Positions 35,301 through 47,769 of a stretch of DNA of 64,000 nucleotides are shown here, piece by piece. Made by a program: the position numbers and the translations under genes. This stretch comes from Phlebotomus papatasi (taxonomy: Eukaryota > Arthropoda > Insecta > Diptera > Psychodidae). The notes beneath the pieces are model-generated. The model worked only from the letters and a program-made list of their open reading frames with translations, was not told where the DNA came from and made no database searches. Position 1 is the stretch's first letter, and the number at the start of each line of letters is the position of its first letter. The stretch covers positions 75,278,712 through 75,342,711 of the forward strand of contig NC_077224.1 in the NCBI RefSeq assembly GCF_024763615.1, given 5' to 3'.

Positions 35301-37292
35301 AGAAAATGCAGAATAATCTAGGATATTTCTCAGGGGCATTATTCAAATGGTGATTTTAATGCTAAACTCTGACATACATTTCAGCTATGACCCAGAATAT
35401 CGTACTGCAGTTCTAGATATAGACAGATGGTAATTCTGTGATAAATTGAGTACGAAAACAGGTTCTTCTTTACAAGTCGGAAGACTAATCTAAAAGTGTT
35501 TGTAGACGTAAGAGGTCTACTTTAAAGCCCTATTACAGTGAAAATGAATTCATGTTGGTTGTATTCTCCATTGTTCCCCGAGGAATAAGATGGACAATGA
35601 ATGGTCGCGGGGTTGTGTGTTTCATAATATTACCAAGTTCCAGTTATTTTAACTCTGACAGTATTCCACTTTCGAGACCTGACTGGAAATGTTGCCTATA
35701 TGGATAACTTAAGGTATTTTAGTTTGAATATGGCACTGCATTAAAGAAAATAATGGCAGGAGTCTGAAAACTAAAATAAAGAGAAGTTATTTATGCGTGC
35801 TCTTCAGTCTAACTGACTGTCTGCTGACGTGAAAGCTGTCCCTGACACAGATGATCTGAGATATTTTGGTTTTGATTCAGCGTTGTGGCCAGGCAAATAG
35901 TCACAGAAGTTGGTGAACTAAAATCGGTTATGGTTATCTGTGGTTATCTTCCAGTTCTTATCCAGATTATGAAGTCCATTTGTGAGTATTAAGATGGCTT
36001 AGAGTTGATGATTAAATTCATCGAAATACAAATCAATAGCGAGAAGGGTTTTGATACAGGAAAGGAACATGGTTGTAGTTAAAAGAAAAGTGAAGTTTCA
36101 AAGTAATTCCTTTTCGCTGACCTATAGAATAATGGAAGTTCTGGTTAAGTACCAGTGAATGGTTGTTTTCAGTTAACTCTGGCTGTTCCCCATTAATTGT
36201 TCTCTTTTGAGTGAAGAAACGATCGGACACAGATAAGAAGTACTTTATGTTTCGGTTTGGCTCTATGACAAGCTAAAAAGTTGTAGTAGTCAAGAAACCA
36301 AAGTATGGATGAGTTATCTGTGGTAGTATTTTTAGAATACGAATTCTCTGTCAAATCTTCTCTAATTTTGAAATTCATTGATGGGAACAACAGTTGCTTT
36401 CTTCAGTTGGTAATTCATTTGAATGAATGGTTAAGGCGAATCTTAGTGAAGAAAGTAGTAGTCTAGCTGATTTCCTTAAGAAAGGTCAATGAATTGTTTA
36501 CGCAAGCGTTACCCGTCTTTGCGGAGAAGAGAAGGCTGTTTCAAGGCTATTTGAAATTATTGAAAATTAGAAATTTGCTAAATGCAGACGAATTAAGAAA
36601 CCATATGCCAAGAGGTGAAACTAGACAAGACCAGTTGAAATTGCCTAGGTGTTTTATTAAGGCAAAACTACATTCCTGATTATACATGAGTAACATGAGA
36701 CTCTGAGGTGGTAATATGTTACTTGAATGTCTTGGTCTCAGAGTTAATTAAGATTGCAGTAAAATGCCAGTAAGGCGGATCTAACGATCGGTTTCGAGTT
36801 TTCGTTTCAGATGCTGACTGACCGCTCGTTACTCCCATCTAGATGCCATAACATCGTACGGATGGTAGAGCGGTAGCAGTTAGAGCGTAGTCAGGCATCG
36901 TATGGTGGCCACCGAACCGAAAAGAAACACCGGATCCGAAGGAAGTCTAGACTACATGTTCCAGAGGACGTCCAACAAAATTGCGCAAATGTCGAGCAAG
37001 TCACCTAAAGAAGCTCGATGGTGGATTCTGGTTAGAATTCACGGTCTATGCCAATCACAGTGACTTGGTGAGCGCCACGAGAATTTAGTTCGTTTCTCTC
37101 ACGTACTATCATGCGAAAGATTGGTATAGATGGTTCCTCCTCGATACCCCCCGGGTATAATATAGAGTTGGACGCACTGGTTGTCTCATTACATTGCGCA
37201 ATGTCTGCCAGTGGATACATGTCTAGCGGCCTAATTCCTTGCCCTTGCGTTCTCCTAACACCGAGGACGGTGATTCATCAGGAATGGCCGAT
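32396..37292. other. Interior of the LTR element, non-coding
   Basis: Purine- and A-rich to about 33350. About 33360-36780 has a more even composition than the flanks but many stops in all frames. From 36780 to 37290 it is GC-richer, with short frames such as the one containing RNTGSEGSLDYMFQRTS (near 36920). I could not match any of it to a retroelement protein. Confidence 0.5.
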
Positions 37293-37529
37293 TGTTAGAC
37301 GAAAAGCCACGATAAGCGTAAAATCCCTCTGCTGTGGCTTACCCATAGAGTTTATACCATAACGGTATGTCCCACACGAGCATAGCGTGCACCTCGAGGC
37401 GAGATATTCGCTCATTGCTCGGCCAGTCACTCAGTATGTGACGAGTGCCCAGGCAGTGAAGTGGAGTCTGAGGGTCGTCCTCAGGTGTTTGCAATATTTA
37501 AGCCTCGATCTCACTGATTTCGGTTAACA
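37293..37529 (+). repeat. 3' LTR
   Basis: Second 237-bp LTR, followed by CTAT at 37530-37533. Apparent identity with the 5' copy points to recent insertion. Confidence 0.85.
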
Positions 37530-37533
37530 CTAT

Positions 37534-39402
37534 GGATATTTTAATATACAAATGTTGTTTTTAGAATGTTTTAAACAAAATTTGTTCAGAATACTACTTG
37601 ATTATATCTAATGTTTAGGTCAATAGTGCTATTAATTTCCATAAACAATGAAGGCTTTCAATTATATCTCTCACAATGTCTAGTTTACGTGCAGTCAAAG
37701 CTAGAACAATATTATGCATGCATGAGAAAATTAATTAAAATCACCAACAATACTTCATACTTTACTCCCTAAAAGCGAATACTTGTAACGATATTTTCAA
37801 TAATCGCATTGATTAAAATGGATCTGGTGATTTTCATATTTTCCATATCGCCAGTCGAACACGCTCTGGCTTATTGAATTTTTGGGCAGATGGGTGGATG
37901 CAATGCTGAATATTAAACTGAATTTGTGCTATGAAATTCGATAAATTGTATGCACTATACCTGAATAATACCAATATCTCAGAAGCCTGTCACAAGAGAT
38001 TTTCTTTCAGATTCAACCATGTCGCATCCAATTTTCTCTATTCTGCAGAAACAATCCCCTGTCATTCATTGAGAATTATAGATCTCTCCCACTATTTGTA
38101 CCATTAAACAAGCAGGAAATTGCTTGAGGTCATAAAGGCGACTGAGGGTCAATGCTATATAATAAGTTTAATCCCAGGAATACTATCATGGCATTTTTAT
38201 TGATTTTGTCGCACTCTCTGTGGTTAACCAAGAAATTGCGTGGGTTCTGCTATTGCAATCAGGGTGAAAGAAAAATTCATCTCTCGTCGGAAATATAACC
38301 ATTAATATCCATTTAGTGCACAGACACAAACACACATTTTCCTTTTCGGGCCTACCGACAACCCATTTCACTCTTTGAGATTGTGTCACATAAAAGATGT
38401 ATTTTTGCTGCCAAGAGAGGGTTTTGGGGTTTTACGAAATGCTTTCTACGGTCGTTTTTGCAATTGCTCTGTCCTTCCAAATTTGATTTGTTATTCATAC
38501 TGACCTCATTTAATTCACAATTGCCATTGTCAATTTTTTTAAACCCTCGGCATTGAAATGGAAAATAAAAATAATTGGCTAGTTCAAGCCTGAAAGTTTA
38601 ATTTGATAATAAAAATTTAACATAACTTTTATTTCTGTTTTATTATATATATTCCTGTTTCCTTATTTCTTAAAACAGTAAGTAAAAACTAAAATTTGAA
38701 TAAAAGCAAGGGAATAATGAATATGACTGTCTGAACTTTATACCCTTAATAAAATTCTTCAAATTTTATTTCTATAGTATGGAAAGCTTGCACAAAGCTC
38801 ACTTTTGAATTAACTCCAAATTTATTTAGAGGAATGATACTTTTTTACTGTTTTTATATTTTGACACATTTTTTGACGTTGTTATTTCCAGTAAGTTAAT
38901 TTGCTGAATTTCTAAAGAAGAACATTTAACCTGTAAAATTTAAAAACAATAAGGACCCAATAATAATTCACTAATAATAAACTGGGAACACTGAGAGAAG
39001 GCATTGCTCTCTCTGGAAACTGTTCTCAATTTTGAATTCTCAAGCTTTTAGTCAAAAAATTCTAAAAAAGCTAAACATAGAAGTGGGACACCTTTGAATT
39101 GGGGCTGCTATGACATTGGGCTTTTATCTCCTATTTTTAAATGGAATAAAGCCTTATCATAATGTAATTTAGCTTTGCAATTGGTTTGCGGAACTAAATG
39201 ATTTCATAGTAAGGACCAGTTGCATTTAAAAATAAGAGAAAAATGTCTAATTTTAAAGGTACTCCTATTTAAAGGAGCCCCTATTCCTCCTAACTTAATT
39301 TGGCGAATATCAGTTTAAGGTTTTTCTAAAATATAAGCTCTGAAACAATATGCGAATTAAGACTTAGTATATGCGAATTAAGACTTGGCTATTTCACATA
39401 CA
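37534..39402. other. No gene seen
   Basis: Unique-looking AT-rich DNA with no inverted-repeat element that I can define and no protein-like frame. Confidence 0.4.
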
Positions 39403-40641
39403 TAGGGGAGGGTGGGGCAGTTCACCCCTAAATTGCAAAATGTATTTTGAGACCATTTTGCAAAAAGATGATAAACAGAAGTAGAACTTTTTATATTCTT
39501 TGAATTACAGTTCGGTTTAGGGTTAATAAAAATAATAACAATAATTCATTAATTTCATTAATCTATTGTGGAGAAATTCATTTCACTTGAAAGGCAGAAT
39601 GTGTGAAAGTCCCCCATTGCGGGGCAATTTCAAAATAAATATGAGACAATTTTTGAGAAAGATAAAACGTGTTTATAGGAAACTTGCGATACCACAATTG
39701 ATTAAAATTACAATTTTGAAGTCTTCTTATACTCTAAAACATAAAAATATAATCGAACATGAACTTTATAACAGAATTTTAACACTAATTAATCATACAG
39801 AGAAAATAAAATATTGCCAAAGATTTCCAAGCCTATTTTTCATTAATTGAGCAATTTTCTTTAAATTTTTATACGAAAGAAATGTCTTTTGTAGTGCTAA
39901 GTTAATTCTGTACCTTGCTGGATCATTATATCACCTTAAAACATGTCCTTTTTAGTATGACAGTTTTATAATTGTATTTTACAGTCTTGAATTTTTTATA
40001 ATAGTAAGAAAATTTTACAATATCCTGCTGAAAACGTTCTGAAAAGATATTATGACAATAAAAATTCATCATTTTTAGGCACTTAAAAAACACTGAGATT
40101 ATTTTTTTTAATTTTTTATTAACTTTTAGGAAATACTACTTCCCATAATTTCGAACTTAATGGACAATTACAGCTAAAAAACGTTTTCAATGATCATTTT
40201 AAGTTAATTTTGTTAAAAAAGGAAATTGTTTTACACTGGAAACTTTTCTGTGTGCTTGCATGAAACTGCCCCTCACGCAGTTTCGGAACTCAAATCAAAA
40301 TTGTCAGAACTGTCTTAGAATTCATTTAACGCTAAATGCCTTATAATAATCATAAAACCACTGGTAATTTAATACAACTATGTTACTTTGATAGATAAGT
40401 GCAATAGTTCAGAAACTGTTGAAAATAAGACATTAAAAAAAGTTTCATTTTGATGCAGTTTTATAAAATCAATTACAGAATTCAAACGAGAAGCGCGTCA
40501 CGAAATTAATTATTTTTATGAACATGGGTCTTAGTTATCTCTTCAATAACATAAAGGTTTTATCCCATTCCTTTCAAAGAGATAAGAAGAATATGCAAAA
40601 ATTGAAACTGACCCGTCGTTAAACTGCCCCACTCTCCCCTA
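39403..40641. mobile_element. TAGGG element T2 (1,239 bp) with GGGGCAGTT motifs
   Basis: Left end TAGGGGAGGGTGGGGCAGTT; right end AAACTGCCCCACTCTCCCCTA, inverted apart from one base. The motif recurs as TGCGGGGCAATTT (about 205 bp inside) and as the inverse AAACTGCCCCTCACGCAG (about 360 bp from the right end). Length and internal word order (TTTTGAGAC then CAAAAA) resemble T1 at 29921, although the terminal motif differs. The 94-codon frame at 39566 is AT-rich and unconvincing. Confidence 0.8.
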
Positions 40642-41029
40642 CCTTTGTATTTTCGATTTCTTATTATTTAAGAAAATTGATTAATAACTAGTTTTATTTG
40701 CCAGCATATGCTGTGTTGGTCGCGATATAGACAGCATTTATTCAGGTAACGGACAGATCCTCTGGGAGCGAAACATGGATTTACAAACAAAAATTATTAT
40801 TTTAGACTATGAATCTAATTAATTATTTTGTAATTTGTCTTTTTGTTTAAATTCTGTATTAGTCGGAGTGAAACCTGAGAGGTAATTATTAACAAGCGTA
40901 ACCAGATAAGTTTTTGATTGGTTACTGGTTAATATATTTTATAAAGAAAATTTTGTCTGAATGCTTAAAAGAAAGGAAAGCGTTTCGAATTAATACAAGA
41001 TGGAATGTTATACGAGATAACTGATTTTT

Positions 41030-41110
41030 ACTATGGCTAAATTTCCGATTAACCAGGCAACCGATAAACGAAATAGGCAGTAACCAGTAACCAGTTGTGA
41101 CTGGTTACTT
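41030..41110. repeat. Short array of AACCAGT-type words
   Basis: AACCAGGCAACCGATAAACG and AGTAACCAGTAACCAGTTGT then GACTGGTTACTT form imperfect direct and inverted repeats. Similar AACCGGTTA-type words recur at 46948, 51152 and 25215. It is probably part of a diverged dispersed repeat. Confidence 0.4.
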
Positions 41111-41277
41111 CCAAGAATTTGACCCCTACAGCTTCCGGAAAGATTGTTGGTAAATGGTGTCTGCACCTTTTAGACTTTCGCTGTAATTTTATTTGTATGC
41201 TTAAGCTCGGATTTAACGACAGAAAATTCACTTTCGACTCACTTCACAATCCGTTTTCAAGCTTAGGGGGAGGGTTT

Positions 41278-41478
41278 AGGCTTCGCACATACTCTGACTT
41301 CTTCACTTAATATTTGTCCCATATTCTTTTAATAAATCTGACCCAATAGCAATATAGTTTAATAGTTTTTCTTAAGTCATACACTTCCTGAAAATATAGA
41401 TCAGATTCATTAAAGGAACATTGGAATAATATGAAATGTTCAAGACCAGAGTGTGAGCGAAGCCTGCAGGCCTTCGTC
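41278..41478. repeat. Family B repeat, copy 2
   Basis: From AGGCTTCGCACATACTCTGA through TTTTAATAAATCTGACCC to GAAATGTTCAAGACCAGAGT and GCGAAGCCTGC. It matches 62757-62937 in order. The two ends are imperfect inverses (AGGCTTCGC/GCGAAGCCT). Confidence 0.6.
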
Positions 41479-41801
41479 TAGATTGTTTTACTTAACTTAC
41501 GAATATGTTTTCCTCTGGTTTTCTCCTGAAAATTTTTTCAATAAAAATTGTTTTGTGTATCCTTGAAGCTGTTTAATATGAATTAATGCGAATAAATTCA
41601 CACTGAAAGTTGTTTTGTGATAACAAAAACATAACCTGCATATGAAAATATTTATAGACGTAAATATAACGAATTGAATTTAAATTTTACGTAAGGTACT
41701 TTTAGGTGTGGCTAAGAAAATTTCAGTTACGACAATTGAGTATCGCGTATTGCATGATGAAATTTTTAATACATCAATTTCGATTTTGATTTTCAGTTAT
41801 T

Positions 41802-42066
41802 ATGCCTTCGACATATCTTTTAGGTCAGGGAAATTTCATAAAGTTAAAATTCACAGCCCTTTCTTTCTTAAAAGCCTTGCATATATCTATCCTACTGGTT
41901 CGCACTCTTCTTATTTTTGAGCATCACAGTAATTTTAATTTAGTTCAGTACAATTTAAAGACCGAAAGACTGGGGAAGACTTATGTTGACTTATGCAAAC
42001 CTTTAGAGAAAGAAAGAGAAGTGAATTTTTACTTCATGAATGATCTAAAAGTTGTGCCGGAGCCAT
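41802..42066. mobile_element. MITE family A, full diverged copy (265 bp)
   Basis: ATGCCTTCGACATATCTTTT at the left and GTTGTGCCGGAGCCAT at the right, with AGGTCAGGGAAATTTCATAA in the left arm. A 120-codon open frame across it is produced by the repeat and is not a gene. Confidence 0.75.
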
Positions 42067-42544
42067 TATTATTATTAATCGTAGCGAGATATATACATTA
42101 CAAAGGTAATTATTTTTACAATGTTCGTATTCCGTGTTGGAAAAATATGCTAAGTCCATTGTAGATCGCCCAGAAGCGCCTTTCCGGCTGTGTGGATGCT
42201 GCCGGAGCTATTAATAGCATACTATAATGTAACTGATTTTTTAGTCTTTGAGCCCTTGAAATCAAATTTAATATAAATACCAGGTTTTAAACATTTAAAC
42301 AAAACTTGAATAATAGCAGCCACCTCCGTCTTAGAATATCCAGAGTAAAAACGGTGATAAACTCTTCTTCAGATTTTATAAGTTATCTTAATGAAAAATC
42401 GAACTTTTTGCTGTTTTATTATGTAATATAATTCAATTCTATGCTTTTTGGAGAAATAATATGAACCTTTCCTTCTCTAGAAATTGTGAAAACGTATACA
42501 ATTCCAGCAAATGATATAAACGATAAATTACTGATGTCCTGCCC

Positions 42545-42730
42545 AAGAAGCAAAATAGCTGCCTTATAAAACTAAGTATTAGACAAGTCTTTTAGTGCAC
42601 TTTTAAAAAACTTGAAGTGAAAATTTTCTGTTGAAATTCCTATAGCAGCTCTTAAGATCCTTAAGAGTCCGCCACTTTACTTATAGTAATCTCAGTGATG
42701 GAAGCAAGAGCGTTATAAGTAAATAAACAC
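42545..42730. repeat. Repeat K, copy 2
   Basis: About 186 bp matching 23947-24145, from AGAAGCAAAATAGCTGCC to AGCGTTATAAGTAAATAAA. Flanks are unrelated to those of copy 1, which shows K is itself mobile or dispersed. Confidence 0.7.
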
Positions 42731-45189
42731 CTTGTTATGGTACCATTTTAGAGACAGGAAGTGATTCACGACTTTCAAATTATGACCGTCGTAATCTTAA
42801 TAGAAAACATACTTCTATATTAAAAAATAAACAAATGACATTGTGCTTAAGATGAAAAGTTCTAAAAATATTCTGTAAAACTACTCTCTTTCAGCAAATA
42901 AACATTCTTTATATGAAACTTTTCAAATTGAGCTTACCACATCATGTAGTTCCATGACAGTTCCTATTTATTTCAGTAAATTTGAATACACGTGTTAGAT
43001 AAAATGTAACAGAAAAGTTATTGGACCATAATAAAAAAAAACTTCCATCGAACTTTATATCTAATTAGGAACTTTATTTCGAGTGACTTCATAGAAAATC
43101 CCAAAGTATCTCTGAAAAAGTTCAGATGAAACTTTCGAAGCTTTCAATTTAACTTTGAAGCCCTACTCTACTCCTATAGTGCTAGATCTTACTGGAATAC
43201 TTGACCAGAGTACTCTTGGGAGACAGAGATATGTAGATTTGGATCTCGAAGGAGTGCGATGAGAAGTGTGAGAAGTGATATAAGAAGGGTGAAGTTGGTA
43301 AACCATACTATTCCATTAATCGAACTGTGGGTGCTTTTCTCAATATCTGACTTTGTCTCTTTCGCCGAATGATATTAAATAAATGGTTCTGAGCTGTGTG
43401 TTGTCTCTGGGGAAGTCCGGGTTTCCTCTGTATCATGTCAATAAAATGAGGTGACTTTCCCATAGGATGCCAAAAGGGTGGCCTTTTTTGGGGGGGGGTA
43501 ACTTCGAGGACAAGTGTGGGTGACGGTAAAACATTGCAACACGCGTGTGTCGGTAGCAATAATAATATATGTAATGTTCCTCCCCGGTTTTACGTTTTCA
43601 GCCTCCTGGCACACCCTTCACGGGGGAGGATGCCCCAAAAAGTTGATTTTCACGGTGAAAAGGGAAAGCATAAAACCCCATAATTGTATAACAATTTAAG
43701 AGGTAAAACTTGGCACGGGATACTCAAAATTTTGTGCACCTCACCACCCCAAAAACAACACCGGGGTGTTGTTCAAACCGATAATATGATCTCAAATGAA
43801 CCCCTTTTTTGCTATTCACGGTGTAATGTGCTTTTAAGTAGGTCGAGGTGGTGGAATATTTTGGCAAATTGCCGTAATTTACTTAATCTTCGAAAAGTGT
43901 TTACCACACAATTATTAAATCAAACTCTTTAAGAGGGATATAAATTTACCCATAGAATGTATTAGGAAGAAACATACACCCAGAGGAAGAAGTCACAAAA
44001 TGGCATGGGTAGCCTGGTTTGGGTGTAAAAGATACTTTTGCTGTTTGCTTCTTGTTCTGTGTTTTATTTATAATATTTTCCTTTTTCATTGTATTTTTTT
44101 TTCTGCTTTCTTCTTTGCCTGGGTATTTGCAGAGCAGCATTATCCTTTAAGACATAAATGGGTGCTATATAGGCAAAAATGTTCATGAGAAACGGCATTC
44201 ATTGGGAGGGGTTGAGGCTGAAGGGTGGATCTCGAACATGAAAGTGTGTTTAATAATAAAAGAAGGTTCCAACCAATCTGCAACATATACACAAATACAA
44301 TAAAATTGGGTAGGATTGAGACTTTTCCTTTCATTTCTTCTCTACAACTTCTTATATTCTAGGAGGAATGGGGATAAAACAGAGATATCAAATTGGACGA
44401 AACACTCTCAATATAATGTCCTTAAAAGGAAGGCAAAAGTAGATATTGATAGTTTAGCATTCTTTCCAACTTCAGAACTTCTGGGATATACGTAACATGA
44501 GGAAACAGGATAAAGCTGGAAAAGGCCATTGTTGCGGGTGAAAATGAATTTGTGCGGGTGCGAGAATAACTTACGGATAATAGGATCAATTCATTGTGGA
44601 GGGAAAAGAGGCGATCTAATAGAGAAATATTCATTGTTAGAATGTTGAGGGGTTGTCATACAAACTCGATGGCTCAATCTATACAAAAGATGTGTCGTTT
44701 ATGCTTTAGTATACCCTCAAATACTTGTTGGAAATATCCAAACATTTTCAGTGGAATTTTAAACTATATATTGCTTTAGCTTTTACAATTTCATTTGATT
44801 AACCTTATCACTATGATTATATGCGAAAATTAAAATTAACTTTTATTTGTGTATTAAATTAATTTATGCCTCCTATAGGAACAGTTGAACTCAATAATAT
44901 TTAAATGAAATTTCTATAGTCATTATATTTAGCTTTTATACTGACCATTTATTAATTATATGTTAATTAAGGTCACTCACTAATGAATTAATAAATGAAA
45001 TTGCGAATTGAATTTTATGATTTTATTGAAAAAAGTTTATACGTTTGAAAGTTATTTAATTTCTTTTTCATTAAATTTTTAAAATTTTACTTTAACTAAA
45101 TATACCTGAATTAAATACATAACATGAGTGAATGTATTATGAATTTGAATAACCAGGAATCTCCTTTTCCATTTGTCAAATTTAGAACC
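42731..45189. other. No gene seen
   Basis: About 43160-44650 is GC-richer and unique-looking, with a G run at 43490 and overlapping 60-85-codon frames on both strands without motifs. The rest is AT-rich. Confidence 0.4.
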
Positions 45190-46107
45190 TAGGGTGGAGT
45201 AAGTACTTTTGGCCACTTTAAGGTTTCATGTTCTTGTAATTTTTAAAATCTTTATTTAAATAAAATGAAATTTTGTACAAAGATACCTTAAAGCCCTTTC
45301 TTCCTAATAATCTATAAGAGAATTCCCAAAAATTTTTGGATATGTTACTGAAAAATGCATTTTATGCAACTATGCATGTTTCAGTACTTTTGGCCACTTT
45401 GCAAGTACTTTTGGTCATTGTCTGTAAGCGCTTTTGGCCACTTGTTTCCAATATAATTTTAATAAAATAACAGAAGACATGCTTTCGAAAACTTTCACAA
45501 ATACACAGCACAAGTCCTATTCTTATTTAACGCCAATTTTACGTGATTATTAGAGTATTTTAAACGATTTTTTGCACATTTTCTATTTGAAGTAAAAATC
45601 AGTCAAAAGTCACGATTGTTTTACTGAAATCCGCGAGGTGCGCCACGTGTAAAGTGTATGGGAAAATCAATGGCCAAAGTACTCACACAGCCGAATAAAG
45701 TAAGCTCATTTAGCCACATCCGATTTTCATTTAATTTGTTAGAAAATCTTATTAAGGATGATATCACAATAAAATTTAGTTAATTAAGAAATGGACTTTC
45801 ATTGAATAATATCAAATATTTTTATCAAAATTATGAAATAATGCAAAACAATTTCTCTTAACATTAACAAGTTTCTTAAGAATCCAATGTTTTTAGTGAT
45901 TGTTTACCTTGTCGAGAATTTCTTTCAATAACTTAGAATTAATCAAGTCGATACAAAATCAAATATGGTTTTCTGATTCGTTAGATTACAGGTCACGAAA
46001 TAAGACCTATTTTCCTTTTCTAAATAACCTCATAATTGCCTTACAATGTAATTTTACTTTAGGTGGACAAGAGTGCTTACATGGCCAAAAGGGCTGACTC
46101 TACCCTA
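45190..46107. mobile_element. TAGGG element U (918 bp) with TTTTGGCCAC motifs
   Basis: Left end TAGGGTGGAGTAAGTACTTT; right end GGGCTGACTCTACCCTA. TACTTTTGGCCACTT occurs near 45202 and near 45384, with variants at about 45408 and 45430. The inverses AATGGCCAAAGTACTCAC (near 45670) and ATGGCCAAAAGGGC (near 46081) lie in the right half. No coding content. Confidence 0.8.
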
Positions 46108-46920
46108 CTTATTAGAATGAATGATACACTAAGCTCCAAGGTTTTCTTTTTGTATTTATAATACTTAAATTTTTAGAGTTACTTAATATCTTATACCAAG
46201 CTTGATAGGCCACATAGCTGAAACTCTGACATATTTTTTACTGTATCTACTAAATTTAACCGATATCTAGGCACTTATAATAAAAAAAACTACTAGAAAG
46301 ACTGCCGGCCCTACCCTATTGTCGTATAGGTATGAAATATCCGACAAGGTATGACCTACCCCCTTGAATGTGGCCTATTTTGTTGTAGCCAAACCTCACA
46401 TTTATATACAGATTCATATAGGATTTTTTTCTAAATTTGCAACCATTACACGAAATATCTCAAAAGTGAGGACTGGACTCTGGACCCCTTTTGTAATATC
46501 CTGGAATCTGTGAGCTGAGTCTATGAACCGGCTTCTAAATAGCTCCTTATAAATTAGACAACTTGTCATAAGTTTGATGAGACCCAATATGCCAGTAACG
46601 ATGTAAATTTAGAACATTTTTTTTTTACAAAAAGAGATGGCAAAGCGTCCCAGCTTTACGAAATGCTCGAACTCACGAGAAACTCCTCTCCGTTAGCATA
46701 TATTTTTGTATGCACATAAGGTTACTGCTGATTTAATCTTGTTTGTGGACAATGAGAAAGCCATTAAGAAATTATTAAAAATATCTCGTGAGTTGGAGCA
46801 TTCTGAACCGCTGGACCGGTTGACATTTCTTGCCAGCCACAAATTATCTAAATGACCACCAAATATAAATAGTTATAAAAAATCGAAAAACATTTTTCAA
46901 GGAAATTTTTATTATAGGGG

Positions 46921-47760
46921 ATGCAAAATTATTCAAAAATCGGTACTTAACCGGTTGATTACCGATGAAAACTGATGCAGTCAGGTTCGAAATTTCAATA
47001 CCTTTCCAAAAAATCCAAATTTAACCAAATGGGTTTATAAATGGGCCCTCCAAAGTGGTTGACCTTTGACCTTCAAAAATTGAAAATGGCGAATTTTCCG
47101 GTCATAGGTATGTTTGGGCGAAATGTTCACTTGGACTACCTCTAAAATGCTTGGAAAAGCTTGAGCCAATTTTGAAAAAAAACCGAAAAAACGTGGTTTT
47201 TAGGGGGGGGGACAGGGCAAAAAGGGGAAGACGTCTAGAGATATTGCTTTTTTATTGAGGGTCATAGACGACCGGAAGTCAGGGGCAGATGGGTGGATGC
47301 ATTTTGTCTCTTAACGTTTGTCTTCTAGCTCGAGAACAAATTTGGGGTCAAGTAAAAAAAAAATTCCGAAAAAAATTACTCAAAATCGGTACTCATGAAG
47401 ACCGATACAGCCGGGTTCAAAATTGCAATACCTTTCCAAAAAATCTAAATTTAATCAAATCGATTGCAAAATGGGCCCTCCAAAGTAGTTGACCTTTGCC
47501 CTTGAATAATTCAAAATGGCGAATTTTGCGGTCATGAGTATGTTTGGGCGAAATGTTCGCTTGGATTACCTCTAAAACATATCCGAAAATCATTGAAAAA
47601 CCTTGGACCAATTTTGAGGAAAACCAAGAAACATGGTTTTGGAGGGGATTGAGGGGGGGTGGGGAGGAGGAAAAAAACGTCGAGAGATATTTTGTTTTTA
47701 GTGGGGGTCATCGAAGACTGGAAGTTGATATATTTTACCGGTTAAGCTCCAGAACAGTGG
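46921..47760. repeat. Two-unit tandem duplication, period about 430 bp
   Basis: Unit 1 and unit 2 share, in order, ATACCTTTCCAAAAAATC (46999 and 47429), GGGCCCTCCAAAGT, TTGACCTTTG, AATGGCGAATTTT, GGTCAT, TATGTTTGGGCGAAATGTTC, and GAGATATT followed by a GGGTCAT. They differ at many positions, so the duplication is old. Each unit ends in a G-rich run (47201 and 47653). No coding content. Confidence 0.75.
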
Positions 47761-47769
47761 CAAGTTGAA

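Larger units (their letters stand above)
31716..37533. mobile_element. Non-autonomous LTR retrotransposon, 5.8 kb, with CTAT target duplication
   Basis: Two LTRs (31720-31956 and 37293-37529), each 237 bp, starting TGTTAGACG and ending GGTTAACA, appear identical by eye. CTAT lies immediately outside both ends (31716-31719 and 37530-37533). The 5.3-kb interior has no open frame above 128 codons on either strand and none resembling gag, protease, reverse transcriptase or integrase. A TGGGATCGCAACC sequence 11 bases after the 5' LTR could be a primer site. I see no clear polypurine tract before the 3' LTR. The structure fits a large retrotransposon derivative moved by another element's enzymes. 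Orientation is unproven; the leader-like GC-rich text after the left LTR suggests plus. Confidence 0.8.

Noticed and set aside
31716..37533. Two independent solo LTRs rather than one element
   Set aside because: The CTAT duplication is shared by the outer ends only; the inner flanks (AATC and CGAT) do not match it or each other.
41802..42164. 120-codon plus-strand frame
   Set aside because: It spans a family A MITE copy.
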